A DNA stretch of 64,000 nt from DATFKA01 sp042095835 (GTDB lineage: Bacteria; Bacteroidota; Bacteroidia; Chitinophagales; Saprospiraceae), in assembly GCA_042095835.1 (NCBI GenBank), contig JBELML010000012.1, positions 1-64,000 of the forward strand, read 5' to 3'. Position 1 is the stretch's first letter, and every line of letters begins with the position of its first letter. A model generated the notes under the pieces. The model ran no database searches and was not told the origin of the DNA. It saw only the letters and a list, made by a program, of their open reading frames with translations. The translations under genes and the position numbers were made by a program. This document shows, in pieces, positions 18,628 through 28,297 of the stretch.

Positions 18628-21141
18628 TTAAAACTCTCGAGTACCAAACTCACTTTTGGGTAAGACTACTTTTTTATTGGAGCTATTGAGTTGGTAGCTA
18701 AGACTTAGTTGTAGGATGTCTACTTCATAAACATAGTTGGTTGTGGTGAAAAAAGTAGACCGTTCGGTCGTAATGCGCTGCTCATTGGCTGCCCAAAGTC
18801 CCATGTCAATATTCAGCCATTGTAGGTTAAGGCTTAGTTTTTTATCCAGGAAGGTTTTTTTGATGCTTAAGGATGGATTGTAAAAAGCGGAGTCTTCTCC
18901 TTGAGCAGTCACCCTTCTTGATAAATAATTGAAAGCTGCTTGTGCCGAAAAAGTGGGCGTGAATTGATAATTACTACTCCAATTAATCGAGTAAATCGTA
19001 TTAGAAGTATTGATGGTTTCCTCGAAGAGCTGCCCTTTGATTTGGTAATTGTAAATATTTCCTCCCAAGTAAAAACGCCAATTGGCACTAGGATAGAGTG
19101 TAAGAGCAAGTTCAAAACCTAAGGCATTGGCATCGCCAGCATTGGTATAGATTCTATTCAAGATCGTATCATTGAATACAGTATTGACCCGATTAATGAC
19201 GTTCTCTACGTGCCGATAATAGGTCGTCGCGCTCAAAGAATGATCGCCCCAAGTTTTGACCACACCAAGCTCTACATTATCGATATACTCAGGTAATAAT
19301 TCGGCATCGCCCTGCTCTAAAGTCTCCGAATGTTCTCGCTCTGGGAAAGGCGTCATTTTGAAAGTAGTCGTACGTTCGATACGTCGGTTGTAGCCTATTT
19401 TGGCCTGCCAATTGGGACTAAGCTCATACCCAAAATTAAGAGATGGGAATAGGTTCCATTGATCCAAGCGATAGCTTTCGGCGGGGCGTGCAATCTCCAC
19501 TTTACGGTCAAAATATTCTAACCTCAGACCAATATTATACGCCCATTTACCTTTAAGACCAGAAAGCTGCGTATAACCAGCATGAATACTCCGTTCTAGA
19601 TCTATCTGATTGGTAAATAGTGGGTTTTCGATCCATACATTATTTGCTAAGTCTCTATCAAAATAGTCGAAATCACCTGGATGACTCAAGTACCTAAAAA
19701 GATACCCACTTTCCCATTTAGCTTCTCCCAAAGTCTGTTCGTAGTCAACTTGAAAGCGAAAGCCATCCAAGGGGTTGTCATTGGTGTTGAATTGCAGCTG
19801 TAAAATTTCGATGGTATTGGGAAAACTTAAGCTGGCATTGTCGGTAGGTCCACCCAACACCGTGTGCTCATAAAGGCTAGATATTTTAAGCACAGAAAGT
19901 GGATTGATTTGGTAGCGATAATCAAATGAGCCGATAATATAATCTCCTCGTCGCACCCGCAAATTCTCATTAAAATAGGTGATACTATTGAGAACGGGAG
20001 CATCTCGAAAAACTACATCAAAATCCAGGAATTGGTCGTAGTAAAATCCTGCACCACGATATCGATCTTGAGGAATGGAAGAACGTTGCTGGTTCTGGTA
20101 CAGGATGTCGGCAGTCCTTTCTTTGGTTCTTTTTCCAGCATAAAGACCAACAGCAAAGTTGTGTTGAGGGTGAGCCTGGTATTGGACCGCTAAACGACCA
20201 GAATAGTTCTCCTCATCAAAGCTACGTTCTCCATCCGAGGGAAACTCCGTCAAGACCTCATTGAGGTAGGTATTGACATAACCCTCTCTTCTTCCGGAGA
20301 TGTCATATCTACGATAATCTGCGCCCAAGGAAAGGTCCCATTTTCCTTTTTTTAGGCTATAGGTGAGATCGCCGCCAAATCGAGGTGTTGAGTTTTGATT
20401 ATCGTAAGCTTCGATGCTTGGGAGTCCAAACAGTGTGTTTACAATAAGTAATTGGCCTTCGTTGTTTACTGCTTTAGTTTTGATATTGATAATGCCTGCA
20501 TTGCCGTCGGGATCAAATTTGGCTGATGGGGTAGTGACGATTTCGATGTCATCAATAGCATTGGCGGGTATCTGTTGTAGAAATAAACTAGGATTACCTT
20601 GGATGGGCCTTCCATTAATCATGACTAAAAAACCACTGGCTCCCCGCACACTTATTTCGCCTAGAGCATTCCTACTTACGGAAGGTAAATTGCTGAGTAC
20701 ATCATTAGCGGTGCCGCCTTGAGCGTTTTGAAATTGTTGGGCGTCAAAGCTTTGTTTATCTAGCTGGAAGCTTGAGGTGATACTTCGCCCACTCACTTCA
20801 ATTTCTGCTAAGCTTTCGGCGCTCAGACCAAGTCCGATTATTCCAAAATTCGACCGCTCCTTGGCTAAGAAAACCGAAGAAGTGAAAACCTCAAAACCTA
20901 GGAACTGAACCTCTAAAAAGATGGAATCCCCAAGAACCTCTAATTCGAAATAACCCTCTAAATCACTTATTGTACCGGCAATTAGGCTAGAATCGATGGC
21001 TTGATAAGCAGACACTGTTGCGTATTCTAGAGGAGTGTTGCTCTCTTTTTCAACGACTTGCCCAACTAGCTGGTAGCTATTCTGGGCTAGTAAATGAGTA
21101 AATAGGAAACAGACAATCAGTGTGCAATAGCTTCGTTTCAT
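18628..21141 (-). CDS. TonB-dependent-receptor-like outer membrane beta-barrel protein
   Basis: Signal peptide (residues 1-19), then a carboxypeptidase-regulatory-like domain (YQLVGQVVEKESNTPLEYATV), a plug-like region (LDKQSFDAQQFQNAQGGTANDVLSNLPSV...VMINGRPIQGNPSLFLQQIPANAIDDIEIVTTPSAKFDPDGNAGIINI is in one stretch, ~125-220), and a barrel of the OMP_b-brl_3 type to residue 837. These proteins are common in Bacteroidota and are thought to import or bind ligands at the outer membrane; many members are not paired with SusD, and none is present here. The divergent histidine kinase gene begins ~240 bases upstream. No ligand can be assigned. Confidence 0.9.
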   Translation of the reverse strand: MKRSYCTLIVCFLFTHLLAQNSYQLVGQVVEKESNTPLEYATVSAYQAIDSSLIAGTISDLEGYFELEVLGDSIFLEVQFLGFEVFTSSVFLAKERSNFGIIGLGLSAESLAEIEVSGRSITSSFQLDKQSFDAQQFQNAQGGTANDVLSNLPSVSRNALGEISVRGASGFLVMINGRPIQGNPSLFLQQIPANAIDDIEIVTTPSAKFDPDGNAGIINIKTKAVNNEGQLLIVNTLFGLPSIEAYDNQNSTPRFGGDLTYSLKKGKWDLSLGADYRRYDISGRREGYVNTYLNEVLTEFPSDGERSFDEENYSGRLAVQYQAHPQHNFAVGLYAGKRTKERTADILYQNQQRSSIPQDRYRGAGFYYDQFLDFDVVFRDAPVLNSITYFNENLRVRRGDYIIGSFDYRYQINPLSVLKISSLYEHTVLGGPTDNASLSFPNTIEILQLQFNTNDNPLDGFRFQVDYEQTLGEAKWESGYLFRYLSHPGDFDYFDRDLANNVWIENPLFTNQIDLERSIHAGYTQLSGLKGKWAYNIGLRLEYFDRKVEIARPAESYRLDQWNLFPSLNFGYELSPNWQAKIGYNRRIERTTTFKMTPFPEREHSETLEQGDAELLPEYIDNVELGVVKTWGDHSLSATTYYRHVENVINRVNTVFNDTILNRIYTNAGDANALGFELALTLYPSANWRFYLGGNIYNYQIKGQLFEETINTSNTIYSINWSSNYQFTPTFSAQAAFNYLSRRVTAQGEDSAFYNPSLSIKKTFLDKKLSLNLQWLNIDMGLWAANEQRITTERSTFFTTTNYVYEVDILQLSLSYQLNSSNKKVVLPKSEFGTREF

Positions 21142-21381
21142 TCCATTTGGATTAGTACTTTTAAAGGTAGACTTTGAAAGCTTGGCTTAAAAGTATTCCC
21201 TATTAAATAATTGATTTTTGGAATAAATTTCGGGATGATCTCAAGCTTTCATGCCTTTTACCTACCATTTTGAATGGTATTGCAGCTTATGAATAACTAC
21301 TTAAACGGCCGCTTGTTGAAGAAAATAGGACACTGAACAAAAAAACAGCTCAATTCCTGTATTTCTTTGTAAAATTAGGTG

Positions 21382-22422
21382 ATGATTGATAATACTACAT
21401 TTAAACGCTATGCCATCATAGGTCAGTTGGGCTTCGTCCTGATTTTCCTGCTGATCAATTATATAGAGAATGTTGATTATTACCCCAATGGAGAAGCGCT
21501 GGTCTACGCCCTCAATTATACCTTTATGATTGGAGCGGTGGCCTACTTGCATTACTTTTTTATACTCCCCATATATTTGAAAGGTCGTTTGTGGTTGTAT
21601 CTATTGCTTTTCTTGCTCACGATGACCAGTTTTATTGCCTTATATTATATCGTTGATTACCTTTTACCCTTTGAGTATAACTACGACGATGAGGATACTT
21701 TATTGACTTTTGACGCCATTGTATATGATTACCTCTTACTCATTTTGACATCAGCCTATTCAAGTCTGTATTATTTTGTAGAACAATGGATGAAAAATAC
21801 AACTACTCATAGCGAACTACGCAATGAAAAGCTTCAGGCAGAACTCAATTTTCTCAAATCTCAAATCAATCCCCATTTTCTTTTTAATACACTCAACAAC
21901 ATTTATTCCTATGTCCAAACAGGGAATGAGAAGTCGGGGCCTATGCTGGAGCACTTATCCTCCATACTCCGTTTCATGGTCTACGATTGTGGTGAGAATA
22001 GAGTGGAGTTGCATAAAGAAATCACGGCTATTGAAGATTTATTAGACATCCTTCGGATGAAGAACTCCGCTCAAAAGCATATTGTTTTTCAACACCATGG
22101 AGTAAAAGGTTTTCATTTGATTGCACCGCTTATCTTGGTGAATATTGTAGAAAATGCTTGTAAACATAGCAATGTCATCCATGATTCTGAGGGTTTTTTA
22201 AAAGTTGATATTCTAGTGAATCAGGATGATGAATGCCAATTCCATATCTCCAACTCCTTTAAACCTAAGCCATCGAAGGTGGTGGAAAATGCGGGACTGG
22301 GTTTAATGAATATCAAAAAAAGATTGGCTCTGCAATATGATGAGCATTACACAATGCTTGAAGAAATACAGGATAATATTTACTCCTTAAAGCTATCATT
22401 GCCTTTGGAGCGAAAAACTTGA
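21382..22422 (+). CDS. LytS-type membrane sensor histidine kinase
   Basis: Four hydrophobic N-terminal segments (~residues 9-125) anchor the protein. A short coiled linker leads to the His_kinase region with the phosphoacceptor motif LKSQINPHFLFNTLNNIYSYVQ (~160-180) and a compact HATPase domain (LILVNIVENACKHS as the N box, GLGLMNIKKRL as the G box). The PHFLFN pattern identifies the LytS/YehU class, which pairs with LytTR regulators; one is encoded 39 bases downstream. ATG 21382 is preferred over the adjacent GTG at 21379. The signal sensed is unknown; there is no obvious extracellular sensor domain. Confidence 0.93.
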   Translation: MIDNTTFKRYAIIGQLGFVLIFLLINYIENVDYYPNGEALVYALNYTFMIGAVAYLHYFFILPIYLKGRLWLYLLLFLLTMTSFIALYYIVDYLLPFEYNYDDEDTLLTFDAIVYDYLLLILTSAYSSLYYFVEQWMKNTTTHSELRNEKLQAELNFLKSQINPHFLFNTLNNIYSYVQTGNEKSGPMLEHLSSILRFMVYDCGENRVELHKEITAIEDLLDILRMKNSAQKHIVFQHHGVKGFHLIAPLILVNIVENACKHSNVIHDSEGFLKVDILVNQDDECQFHISNSFKPKPSKVVENAGLGLMNIKKRLALQYDEHYTMLEEIQDNIYSLKLSLPLERKT

Positions 22423-22461
22423 TTAGCTTCCTTATTGATTCTTGACAAATAAGCTGAATAC

Positions 22462-23193
22462 ATGAATTATAAAGTACAAATAGTCGATGACGAAGAACCC
22501 GCAAGAGAACTTCTCCTTGCCTATGCTGGCCGCCTAGCTGAATTGGAAGTCGTGAGTGTAGAGACCAACGCCTTGGCTGCAAAGAAATGGATGGAACAGC
22601 ACCCTGTCGATATTCTCCTCACAGATATTCATATGGAAGATTTAACAGGTATTGACCTTGTCAAGTTATTGAAAGATCCTCCCATTGTGATTTTTACCAC
22701 GGCTTATTCAGAGTATGCCCTGGAAGGATATGAATTAGATGTAGCCGATTATCTAGTGAAACCCATTTCCTTTCTTCGCTTTTCAAAAGCTATAGATAAG
22801 GCCAAGGAATTAATAGATTTCCAAAGGACCAAGAAGGAAGGCCTCTTAGCAAGCGCCCAAACTGACCAAAAAGACTTCTTTTTTGTACGCACCAATCGCA
22901 AGATGGTCAAGGTGAAATATCAAGAAATCTTATTTGTAGAAAGCTATGGAGAGTATGTGAAAATCTATACCAGTGACGATGTATTTTTGGCACTACAAAG
23001 GACGAGTTTTATGGAAGCAATGCTGCCGGATTCAGACTTTATCCGCATCCATCGCTCCCATATAATCAACCTCAATTACATCCAGGAAATAGATGGTAAC
23101 ACAGTGATCCTGGAAGGCAAGCATCGATTGACAGTAAGTAAAAGACAAAAAGACAATTTTATGAAAACCATTCAGGATCGCGGAGTGATTTAA
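22462..23193 (+). CDS. LytTR-family response regulator
   Basis: The receiver domain (residues 1-120) has acidic residues VDDEE near the start, the phosphoacceptor Asp in ILLTDIHMEDLTGID, the TTAYSEYALEGY switch region, and Lys in YLVKPISFLRF. The C-terminal LytTR DNA-binding domain (~140-240) has FFVRTNRKMVKVKYQEILFVESYGEYVKIY as its leading stretch and FIRIHRSHIINLNYI. It follows the LytS-type kinase gene in the same direction and is its obvious partner. Target promoters cannot be read from the window; the divergent receptor gene next to the kinase is a candidate by position only. Confidence 0.95.
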   Translation: MNYKVQIVDDEEPARELLLAYAGRLAELEVVSVETNALAAKKWMEQHPVDILLTDIHMEDLTGIDLVKLLKDPPIVIFTTAYSEYALEGYELDVADYLVKPISFLRFSKAIDKAKELIDFQRTKKEGLLASAQTDQKDFFFVRTNRKMVKVKYQEILFVESYGEYVKIYTSDDVFLALQRTSFMEAMLPDSDFIRIHRSHIINLNYIQEIDGNTVILEGKHRLTVSKRQKDNFMKTIQDRGVI

Positions 23194-23205
23194 AATCTAC
23201 TAAAG

Positions 23206-23225
23206 AAAGCGCCTTGGAGCGCTTT
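23206..23225. terminator. Short bidirectional terminator hairpin
   Basis: A stem AAAGCGC / GCGCTTT with a 6-base loop sits between the convergent response-regulator and HIT genes. Confidence 0.55.
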
Positions 23226-23231
23226 ACCAGC

Positions 23232-23639
23232 TTAGTTGATGGTCACACTCTCCAACATCTTATCAAAATCTACCCGCCATTCGCGGTGGGTACGCCAGAC
23301 AATATCTAAGTTGTCGCCATGATGTCGCGGTACGATGTGGAAATGCAAATGGAAAACCGTCTGCTGTGCTGCAGCTCCACTATTACTGATGATTTGAATA
23401 TCCTCCAAACCCAAATGTTCTTTATAATAGGTAGATACCTTTTTCACGGTAGCAATTAAATCTTGCAAATCGGCTTCTTCAATGTCAAAGATATCTTGAT
23501 AGTGTTTTTTAGGAATAACCAAAGTATGATAGCGACTTACAGGGTTGATATCTAAATAGGCATAAGTGCTTTCGTTTTCATAAATTGTCCAGGAAGGAGC
23601 TTCTCCTTTGGCGACCTTACAGAAAATACAGTTTTGCAT
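23232..23639 (-). CDS. HIT family nucleotide hydrolase/transferase
   Basis: A 135-residue protein with the histidine-triad motif HLHFHIVPRHHGD (HxHxHxx) near residues 97-109 and the N-terminal zinc-site-like CIFCKVAKGEAPSW. The middle segment YAYLDINPVSRYHTLVIPKKHYQDIFDIEE is family-typical. HIT proteins hydrolyse nucleoside phosphoramidates or diadenosine polyphosphates; the precise substrate is not predictable. It is a single gene, convergent with the LytTR regulator. Confidence 0.95.
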   Translation of the reverse strand: MQNCIFCKVAKGEAPSWTIYENESTYAYLDINPVSRYHTLVIPKKHYQDIFDIEEADLQDLIATVKKVSTYYKEHLGLEDIQIISNSGAAAQQTVFHLHFHIVPRHHGDNLDIVWRTHREWRVDFDKMLESVTIN

Positions 23640-23781
23640 GATTTTTAATTTAGGGTGATAAAGAAGGTAGAAAGTACCTTATGATTAATCTAAAAATCTA
23701 TTTTTTACTAGAATAGTTCCATCCTGCAAAACTAATACCCTGGAAAAAGAATTTACAAAAGAAAACAATTAACCATCAACT

Positions 23782-24444
23782 ATGAACTACATGGACCAAA
23801 ATACGGGGAACGTCATGTTTCCTGTTTTTCTAAAACTACACCAACTCAATATGCTGCTTGTCGGTGGTGGTAATGTTGGTTTAGAAAAGTTAGAAGCTGT
23901 TCTAAAAAGCGCACCCTTAGCTACCGTAACAGTAGTGGCAGGAGAGATACGGAGAGAAGAACTCTGGGATTTAGAAAAGCACCATCCCAATGTAGATATT
24001 AAAGTTCGAGACTTTGAGCCCTCAGATTTAGATGGACGAGATTTGGTGATTTGTGCTACGGATAGTTATGAGCTACACAAAGAAATTAAAGAGATGGCTG
24101 AAGCGCGGCATCTGCTGACCAATGTAGCGGATACTCCCGACTTATGTGATTTCTACCTATGTTCTATCGTGAAAAGAGGCGACATGAAGATTGGTGTATC
24201 CACCAATGGAAAATCTCCCACTCTAGCTAAGCGTATGCGCCAATACCTAACAGCAACCCTGCCCGAGACAGATGATGTCCAATTATTACTGGATAATTTA
24301 AAAGCAGTTCGGGATAAATTAGGAGGGGACTTCGAGTATAAAGTCAATAAACTCAATGAGATTACGGCCTCTTGGTTGGAGGATAGTGAGAAAAGCCAAG
24401 TCGCCACCAAAAAGAGCTTTTGGCAACGACTTGGCTTGAAATAG
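23782..24444 (+). CDS. Precorrin-2 dehydrogenase/sirohydrochlorin ferrochelatase (siroheme synthase, CysG N-terminal type)
   Basis: This enzyme catalyses the NAD-dependent oxidation of precorrin-2 and, in bifunctional members, iron insertion to make siroheme for sulfite/nitrite reductases. The Rossmann motif LLVGGGNVGLEKLEAVL (~residues 20-36), the LVICATDSYELHKEI segment, NVADTPDLCDFY with the catalytic Asp, and RGDMKIGVSTNGKSPTLAKRMR are diagnostic. The 220-residue length fits the stand-alone Met8p/CysG-N form without the methyltransferase. No sulfate-assimilation or cobA gene is adjacent. Two in-frame ATGs occur nine bases apart; the first is retained. Confidence 0.92.
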   Translation: MNYMDQNTGNVMFPVFLKLHQLNMLLVGGGNVGLEKLEAVLKSAPLATVTVVAGEIRREELWDLEKHHPNVDIKVRDFEPSDLDGRDLVICATDSYELHKEIKEMAEARHLLTNVADTPDLCDFYLCSIVKRGDMKIGVSTNGKSPTLAKRMRQYLTATLPETDDVQLLLDNLKAVRDKLGGDFEYKVNKLNEITASWLEDSEKSQVATKKSFWQRLGLK

Positions 24445-24446
24445 CT

Positions 24447-26882
24447 TTATAAACGTTGTAGCTGACCATTATTGTCAAAAACAATGAAAGCGGTTGGAAA
24501 ACCATTTCTTTTCACTGTAGTCAAGGCCTGCTGTGCTGCAGATTGTGTTTGAAAACCACCTAATAATTTGATGGTTAAATCACCTCTTTTTCTATCTTCT
24601 ATCGTTCCTAGGTTCGCAATGGATGATCCATCAAACCAACGAGTATTCCGCAAGGCGGCTAATTGGATTTTGTAGTTGCCACCACTAGCTCCTGGGTTGG
24701 CCGTTCCACTACCTGCTTGAGTACCTGTACCTGGATTGGGCCTTGTCACTGGTGGTGTTGTACTTCCTCCACTGCTATTGCCGCCAATCACTACACCATC
24801 TTCTGCCACGATATAAGCGTCGCGGTATCCTCTGTTGCGCACGGAGCCAAGAAAACGCTGCGCGGCCGCTCTATCGGGGAATACACCATACCTGACTTTA
24901 TAGGTGCCGCCAGATTGTTTCACATAGACATCTCCTCCATTCAAAGTGCTAAGGTTATCGTATCTAGAGAGTGGTGGATTTTTACTTAATGCCCCTAATT
25001 GTATAGAGAATCCAGCCTGACTAACTCCTGTTCCCGGTGGTTGAGGAGGTGTGGGATTAGGTCCTGGATCAGTATCGTCCACAAAAGTAGAAGGGTAGAG
25101 GGACAAGACCCCTAAACCATCGCGGGTCAGGTTAAAAGTATTCACATTGCGTCGTACCTCACGGTAGCCCGCACCGGAGTAAATTAAAATATAAGTAGCA
25201 TTGGGCTGTAAACCTAGCCTGAAAGTACCATTTTGGTCGGTGGTCACCTGGTCGGTACTACCTGTCTCCAAATTTCGTGCGGTAACCCTAATCCCTGGAA
25301 TAGGTTGCTGGGTGGTATAACTTACAATCTGGCCATAATATTCCTGTCCTTCTCTGGTCAGAGGGATTTCAAGATCAGTGGCATTGATAAGGTTCGAAGA
25401 GTTCAAAGCATATCTTTTGCTTCCATAGCCTGGACTAGTGACAATCACATCACAATCGATATTGAAGGGTATGGGAAAGGAATATACCCCACGAGAGTCG
25501 GCAACTGCTCTGGTATTTCCACCTTCTAAATTTAGATTACAAGCAGAAAAATCGAGGTTGGCAAAGGATACCGGCGAGCCATTAGCGGCATCTACTACTC
25601 TAATGATGACCGAACTAGTGCTAGCTTTACTCACTTTATAAATATCTTCTGCACCTCTTCCACCTGGGCGATTAGAAGTAAGGTATCCGGCATTTTTAAA
25701 GGGATCAAAGATAAAGCCATAATCATCTCTTGGAGAATTGATGGGCTTACCTGCATTGTTCACCTCTGCCCACTGGCCACTCCGCTCGGTAGCTTTAAAG
25801 ACATCATAACCTCCATATCCAAAATGATAATTAGAGGAGAAGTACAAGTCGGTACCGTCAAAAAATGGTGAAATTTCATCTCCAGCACTATTGACTACAG
25901 GCCCTAAATTGATGGGGACAGACCAGGTTTCTCCTTCTTTGTAGGAAATATAAAGATCATAGCCACCGTATCCACCTTCTCGATCAGAGGCGAAAAACAT
26001 CGCGCTGCCATCAGGTGTAAAACTAGGATAGCCCGTTTTGCTATTGCGATCATTATGGACAAAGGCTTTCTCATTGAACCAGGTGCCGTTGGCTCCCATG
26101 TCAGCTACATATAAAACCAACTCATTTCCTTTGCCAGGATCTTGTCTGATACCGCTGATAAAATCGTTATTGGTAAAAGCAATTATCTCGCCCTGTGCAG
26201 TGAAGGAAGTTGGTCCTTCGCCTCTAGTACTTGCTGTGCCTTTTAGAAAACGAGGAGGCTGGAGATAGCCATCGATGCCCTCAGTAGCTAAAAATAATTG
26301 ATTTTTGGCCTGGCCATCCCAGTTGTAACTTGCTCTTTGCACATCAGTACGACCAGAGGAGAAAACAACATTATCGAGGTAAAAGGCAGCCCCAAAATCA
26401 GCAGCTGAACTATTGATACGCTCGTTAGTTACAGAGAAATCCGTATCCAAGTTATCCGGGTTTACAGCAAAGTCGCAGGAAGAGGCAAAATGATTACCCA
26501 CGCTTGGATTGCGTCCGGCATAAACTTGAAAAACTTGTTTGGCTTGATCATACCTACCTAGGGCTTTGAGGGTTTGCCCAAAAGCAAGGATATGTTTGTC
26601 CTCTAGTCGGGCTACATTCTGCATAGCTAGGGCATATTTATCAGCTGCTTCTTCCATCTGGTTGAGTTCTCTTAGAGACGCCGCAAGATAAGCCAGGGCC
26701 TCTTCTTCGTTGGGTCTACGGTCTATGGCTCTTTGTAGGGTTTCAATGGCGGTAGAGTAGGCTCGGGTTTCGTACTGGGTGATGCCTTCTCTGATGAGTC
26801 GCCGAACCGATTGGGCTGATAGAGAAGTCGCTCCTAGTAATAGAAATAGGAGGAGTGTGTAGGTTCTCTGTTTGTTAATCAT
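24447..26882 (-). CDS. PorE-like protein: TPR, PD40 beta-propeller, CarboxypepD-reg domain and two SPOR domains
   Basis: After a signal peptide (1-23) come TPR-like helices (~30-130, AIETLQRAIDRRPNEEEALAYLAASLREL is within one stretch), WD40-like/PD40 propeller repeats (~190-420: PSFTPDGSAMFFASDREGGYGGYDLYIS, DLYFSSNYHFGYGGYDVFKA), two carboxypeptidase-regulatory-like Ig domains (~430-610), a Pro-rich linker, and two SPOR domains (~624-700 beginning FSIQLGAL; ~735-811 beginning YKIQLAAL). The first three modules match T9SS-associated PorE-type proteins, which normally end in an OmpA-like peptidoglycan-binding domain. Here SPOR domains, which bind denuded glycan strands, take that place. A role in anchoring an envelope machine is inferred. 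The divergent MOSC gene starts ~70 bases upstream. Confidence 0.88.
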   Translation of the reverse strand: MINKQRTYTLLLFLLLGATSLSAQSVRRLIREGITQYETRAYSTAIETLQRAIDRRPNEEEALAYLAASLRELNQMEEAADKYALAMQNVARLEDKHILAFGQTLKALGRYDQAKQVFQVYAGRNPSVGNHFASSCDFAVNPDNLDTDFSVTNERINSSAADFGAAFYLDNVVFSSGRTDVQRASYNWDGQAKNQLFLATEGIDGYLQPPRFLKGTASTRGEGPTSFTAQGEIIAFTNNDFISGIRQDPGKGNELVLYVADMGANGTWFNEKAFVHNDRNSKTGYPSFTPDGSAMFFASDREGGYGGYDLYISYKEGETWSVPINLGPVVNSAGDEISPFFDGTDLYFSSNYHFGYGGYDVFKATERSGQWAEVNNAGKPINSPRDDYGFIFDPFKNAGYLTSNRPGGRGAEDIYKVSKASTSSVIIRVVDAANGSPVSFANLDFSACNLNLEGGNTRAVADSRGVYSFPIPFNIDCDVIVTSPGYGSKRYALNSSNLINATDLEIPLTREGQEYYGQIVSYTTQQPIPGIRVTARNLETGSTDQVTTDQNGTFRLGLQPNATYILIYSGAGYREVRRNVNTFNLTRDGLGVLSLYPSTFVDDTDPGPNPTPPQPPGTGVSQAGFSIQLGALSKNPPLSRYDNLSTLNGGDVYVKQSGGTYKVRYGVFPDRAAAQRFLGSVRNRGYRDAYIVAEDGVVIGGNSSGGSTTPPVTRPNPGTGTQAGSGTANPGASGGNYKIQLAALRNTRWFDGSSIANLGTIEDRKRGDLTIKLLGGFQTQSAAQQALTTVKRNGFPTAFIVFDNNGQLQRL

Positions 26883-26953
26883 TTTAATTTTTTTGAATCA
26901 GTATCAATAAAGATTTAAATATAGTTTTTATTACTTTGTTTTCAAAAATAACC

Positions 26954-27781
26954 ATGCAAGTACACCTGACTGGAATCAACATCTATCCTATTAAATCCGT
27001 CAGCGGCATCAAAGTAGAAGAAGCAAGCCTAGAACCCAAAGGGCTCGCGTTGGACAGAAGATGGATGCTGGTAGACGAAGATGGGATGTTTCTCACGCAA
27101 AGGAATGATCCCAAAATGAGTCAAATCATCCTCGCTTTCAATGAGGAGAAAGATGGTCTAATCATTAGACATCGCAGCCAGAATTTAGGAGAAATACTGC
27201 TGCCAATTGCCCAGGATTTAGAGAAAGAAAAGGTAAAAGTGCAAGTATGGGATGATATTTGTGATGCGCAAGAACTTGGCCCTGAATTTGCTGCTTGGTT
27301 CTCAGAAGCTTTGCAAAGAAAGTGCCGACTCGTTTATATGCCCGATGAAAGCAAGCGTCCAGTCAACCAGAAATACGCTCTGCCCCAAGATGATGTCAGC
27401 TTTGCTGATGGATTTCCCTTCCTATTAGCCAACCAAGCCTCCTTAGAGGACCTTAATCAAAAACTAGAGCAGCCGATAAGCATGGATAGATTCCGCCCCA
27501 ACTTTATCATAAAGGGTCTAGCTGCCTGGCAAGAAGATCAGTGGACCTCCTTTCGAATCGGAGCTATTCCATTTCGATCACTCAAGCCCTGTGCTAGATG
27601 CACCCTGCTGACAGTAGACCCCATTACTGGAGAAAAGGGAGTAGAGCCGCTCAAAACACTATCTTCTTTTAGAAAGCAGGGTAGAAAAGTGCTTTTTGGT
27701 ATAAATGCCTGTTGGGATTATCCGCTTAAGCAAGAAGTAGCGATGAAACTGAAAGTAGGTGAGGTAGTATCATTTGAGTAG
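26954..27781 (+). CDS. MOSC domain-containing protein (YcbX-like)
   Basis: Starts MQVHLTGINIYPIKSVSGIKVEEA, the MOSC N-terminal beta-barrel domain, followed by LDRRWMLVDEDGMFLTQR. The C-terminal MOSC domain has FRPNFII, FRIGAIPFRSLKPCARCTLLTVDPITG with the conserved Cys (CARC), and FGINACWDYPL. Family members use a molybdenum cofactor bound via that Cys to reduce N-hydroxylated compounds. The 275-residue length is normal. The ATG at 26954 is preferred over TTG 26936 because family members begin at this point. The next gene follows closely and is likely co-transcribed. Confidence 0.92.
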   Translation: MQVHLTGINIYPIKSVSGIKVEEASLEPKGLALDRRWMLVDEDGMFLTQRNDPKMSQIILAFNEEKDGLIIRHRSQNLGEILLPIAQDLEKEKVKVQVWDDICDAQELGPEFAAWFSEALQRKCRLVYMPDESKRPVNQKYALPQDDVSFADGFPFLLANQASLEDLNQKLEQPISMDRFRPNFIIKGLAAWQEDQWTSFRIGAIPFRSLKPCARCTLLTVDPITGEKGVEPLKTLSSFRKQGRKVLFGINACWDYPLKQEVAMKLKVGEVVSFE

Positions 27782-27788
27782 AATTATT

Positions 27789-28166
27789 ATGGAAAATAAT
27801 TTAGAACGCCTGATTGCAGATATGCAGGCTCAACTGCATACAGAACCTTATGTATTTGCCACAGTCGATGATGGTATTGATATCCCAATGAAGCATATTC
27901 ATGCTAGCTTCAGGGAAGCAGAAGGTTTGACTTTGATTCTGGAACTGGCGATAGCGGAGCGATATCAAATTCCGTATACGTATAAAGCGGCCTGGATCAC
28001 TTTGGCTGTTCAGTCCGATCTAGAGGCGGTTGGGTTCACTGCTTATTTCTCCAAATTATTAGCAGAAGCAGGTATAAGTTGTAATGTGCTTGCTGCATAT
28101 CATCATGATCATATTTTTGTGCCTTGGGAGAAAAAAGAAATAGCGATGGAGGTACTTCAGCTTTAA
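27789..28166 (+). CDS. ACT-domain protein of unknown function
   Basis: A 125-residue protein starting MENNLERLIADMQ with a tandem ACT-like fold. The visible landmarks are YVFATVDD, a strand/helix pattern WITLAVQSDLEAVGFTAYFSKLLAEAGISCNVLAAYHHDHIFVP is one stretch, ending in VPWEKKEIAMEVLQ. ACT domains bind amino acids or other small ligands, and small stand-alone versions are common, but no effector can be named. It begins just after the MOSC gene; an upstream TTG (27774) would overlap that gene, so the ATG at 27789 was taken. Confidence 0.82.
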   Translation: MENNLERLIADMQAQLHTEPYVFATVDDGIDIPMKHIHASFREAEGLTLILELAIAERYQIPYTYKAAWITLAVQSDLEAVGFTAYFSKLLAEAGISCNVLAAYHHDHIFVPWEKKEIAMEVLQL

Positions 28167-28297
28167 CTTGGTTTCTGCCTTCTTTGTATACTTGCTTGGA
28201 TATAATTATGCTTTACAAAATAATCCTACCTTTACTCAATGAGATAGAGGGCGTAAATTAGATATAGCTCCACTCTAAAAATTAATATTCGACCTAA

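Noticed and set aside
21142..21378. LytTR binding sites in front of the receptor gene 18628-21141
   Set aside because: No pair of spaced direct repeats convincing enough was found in the 237-base gap.
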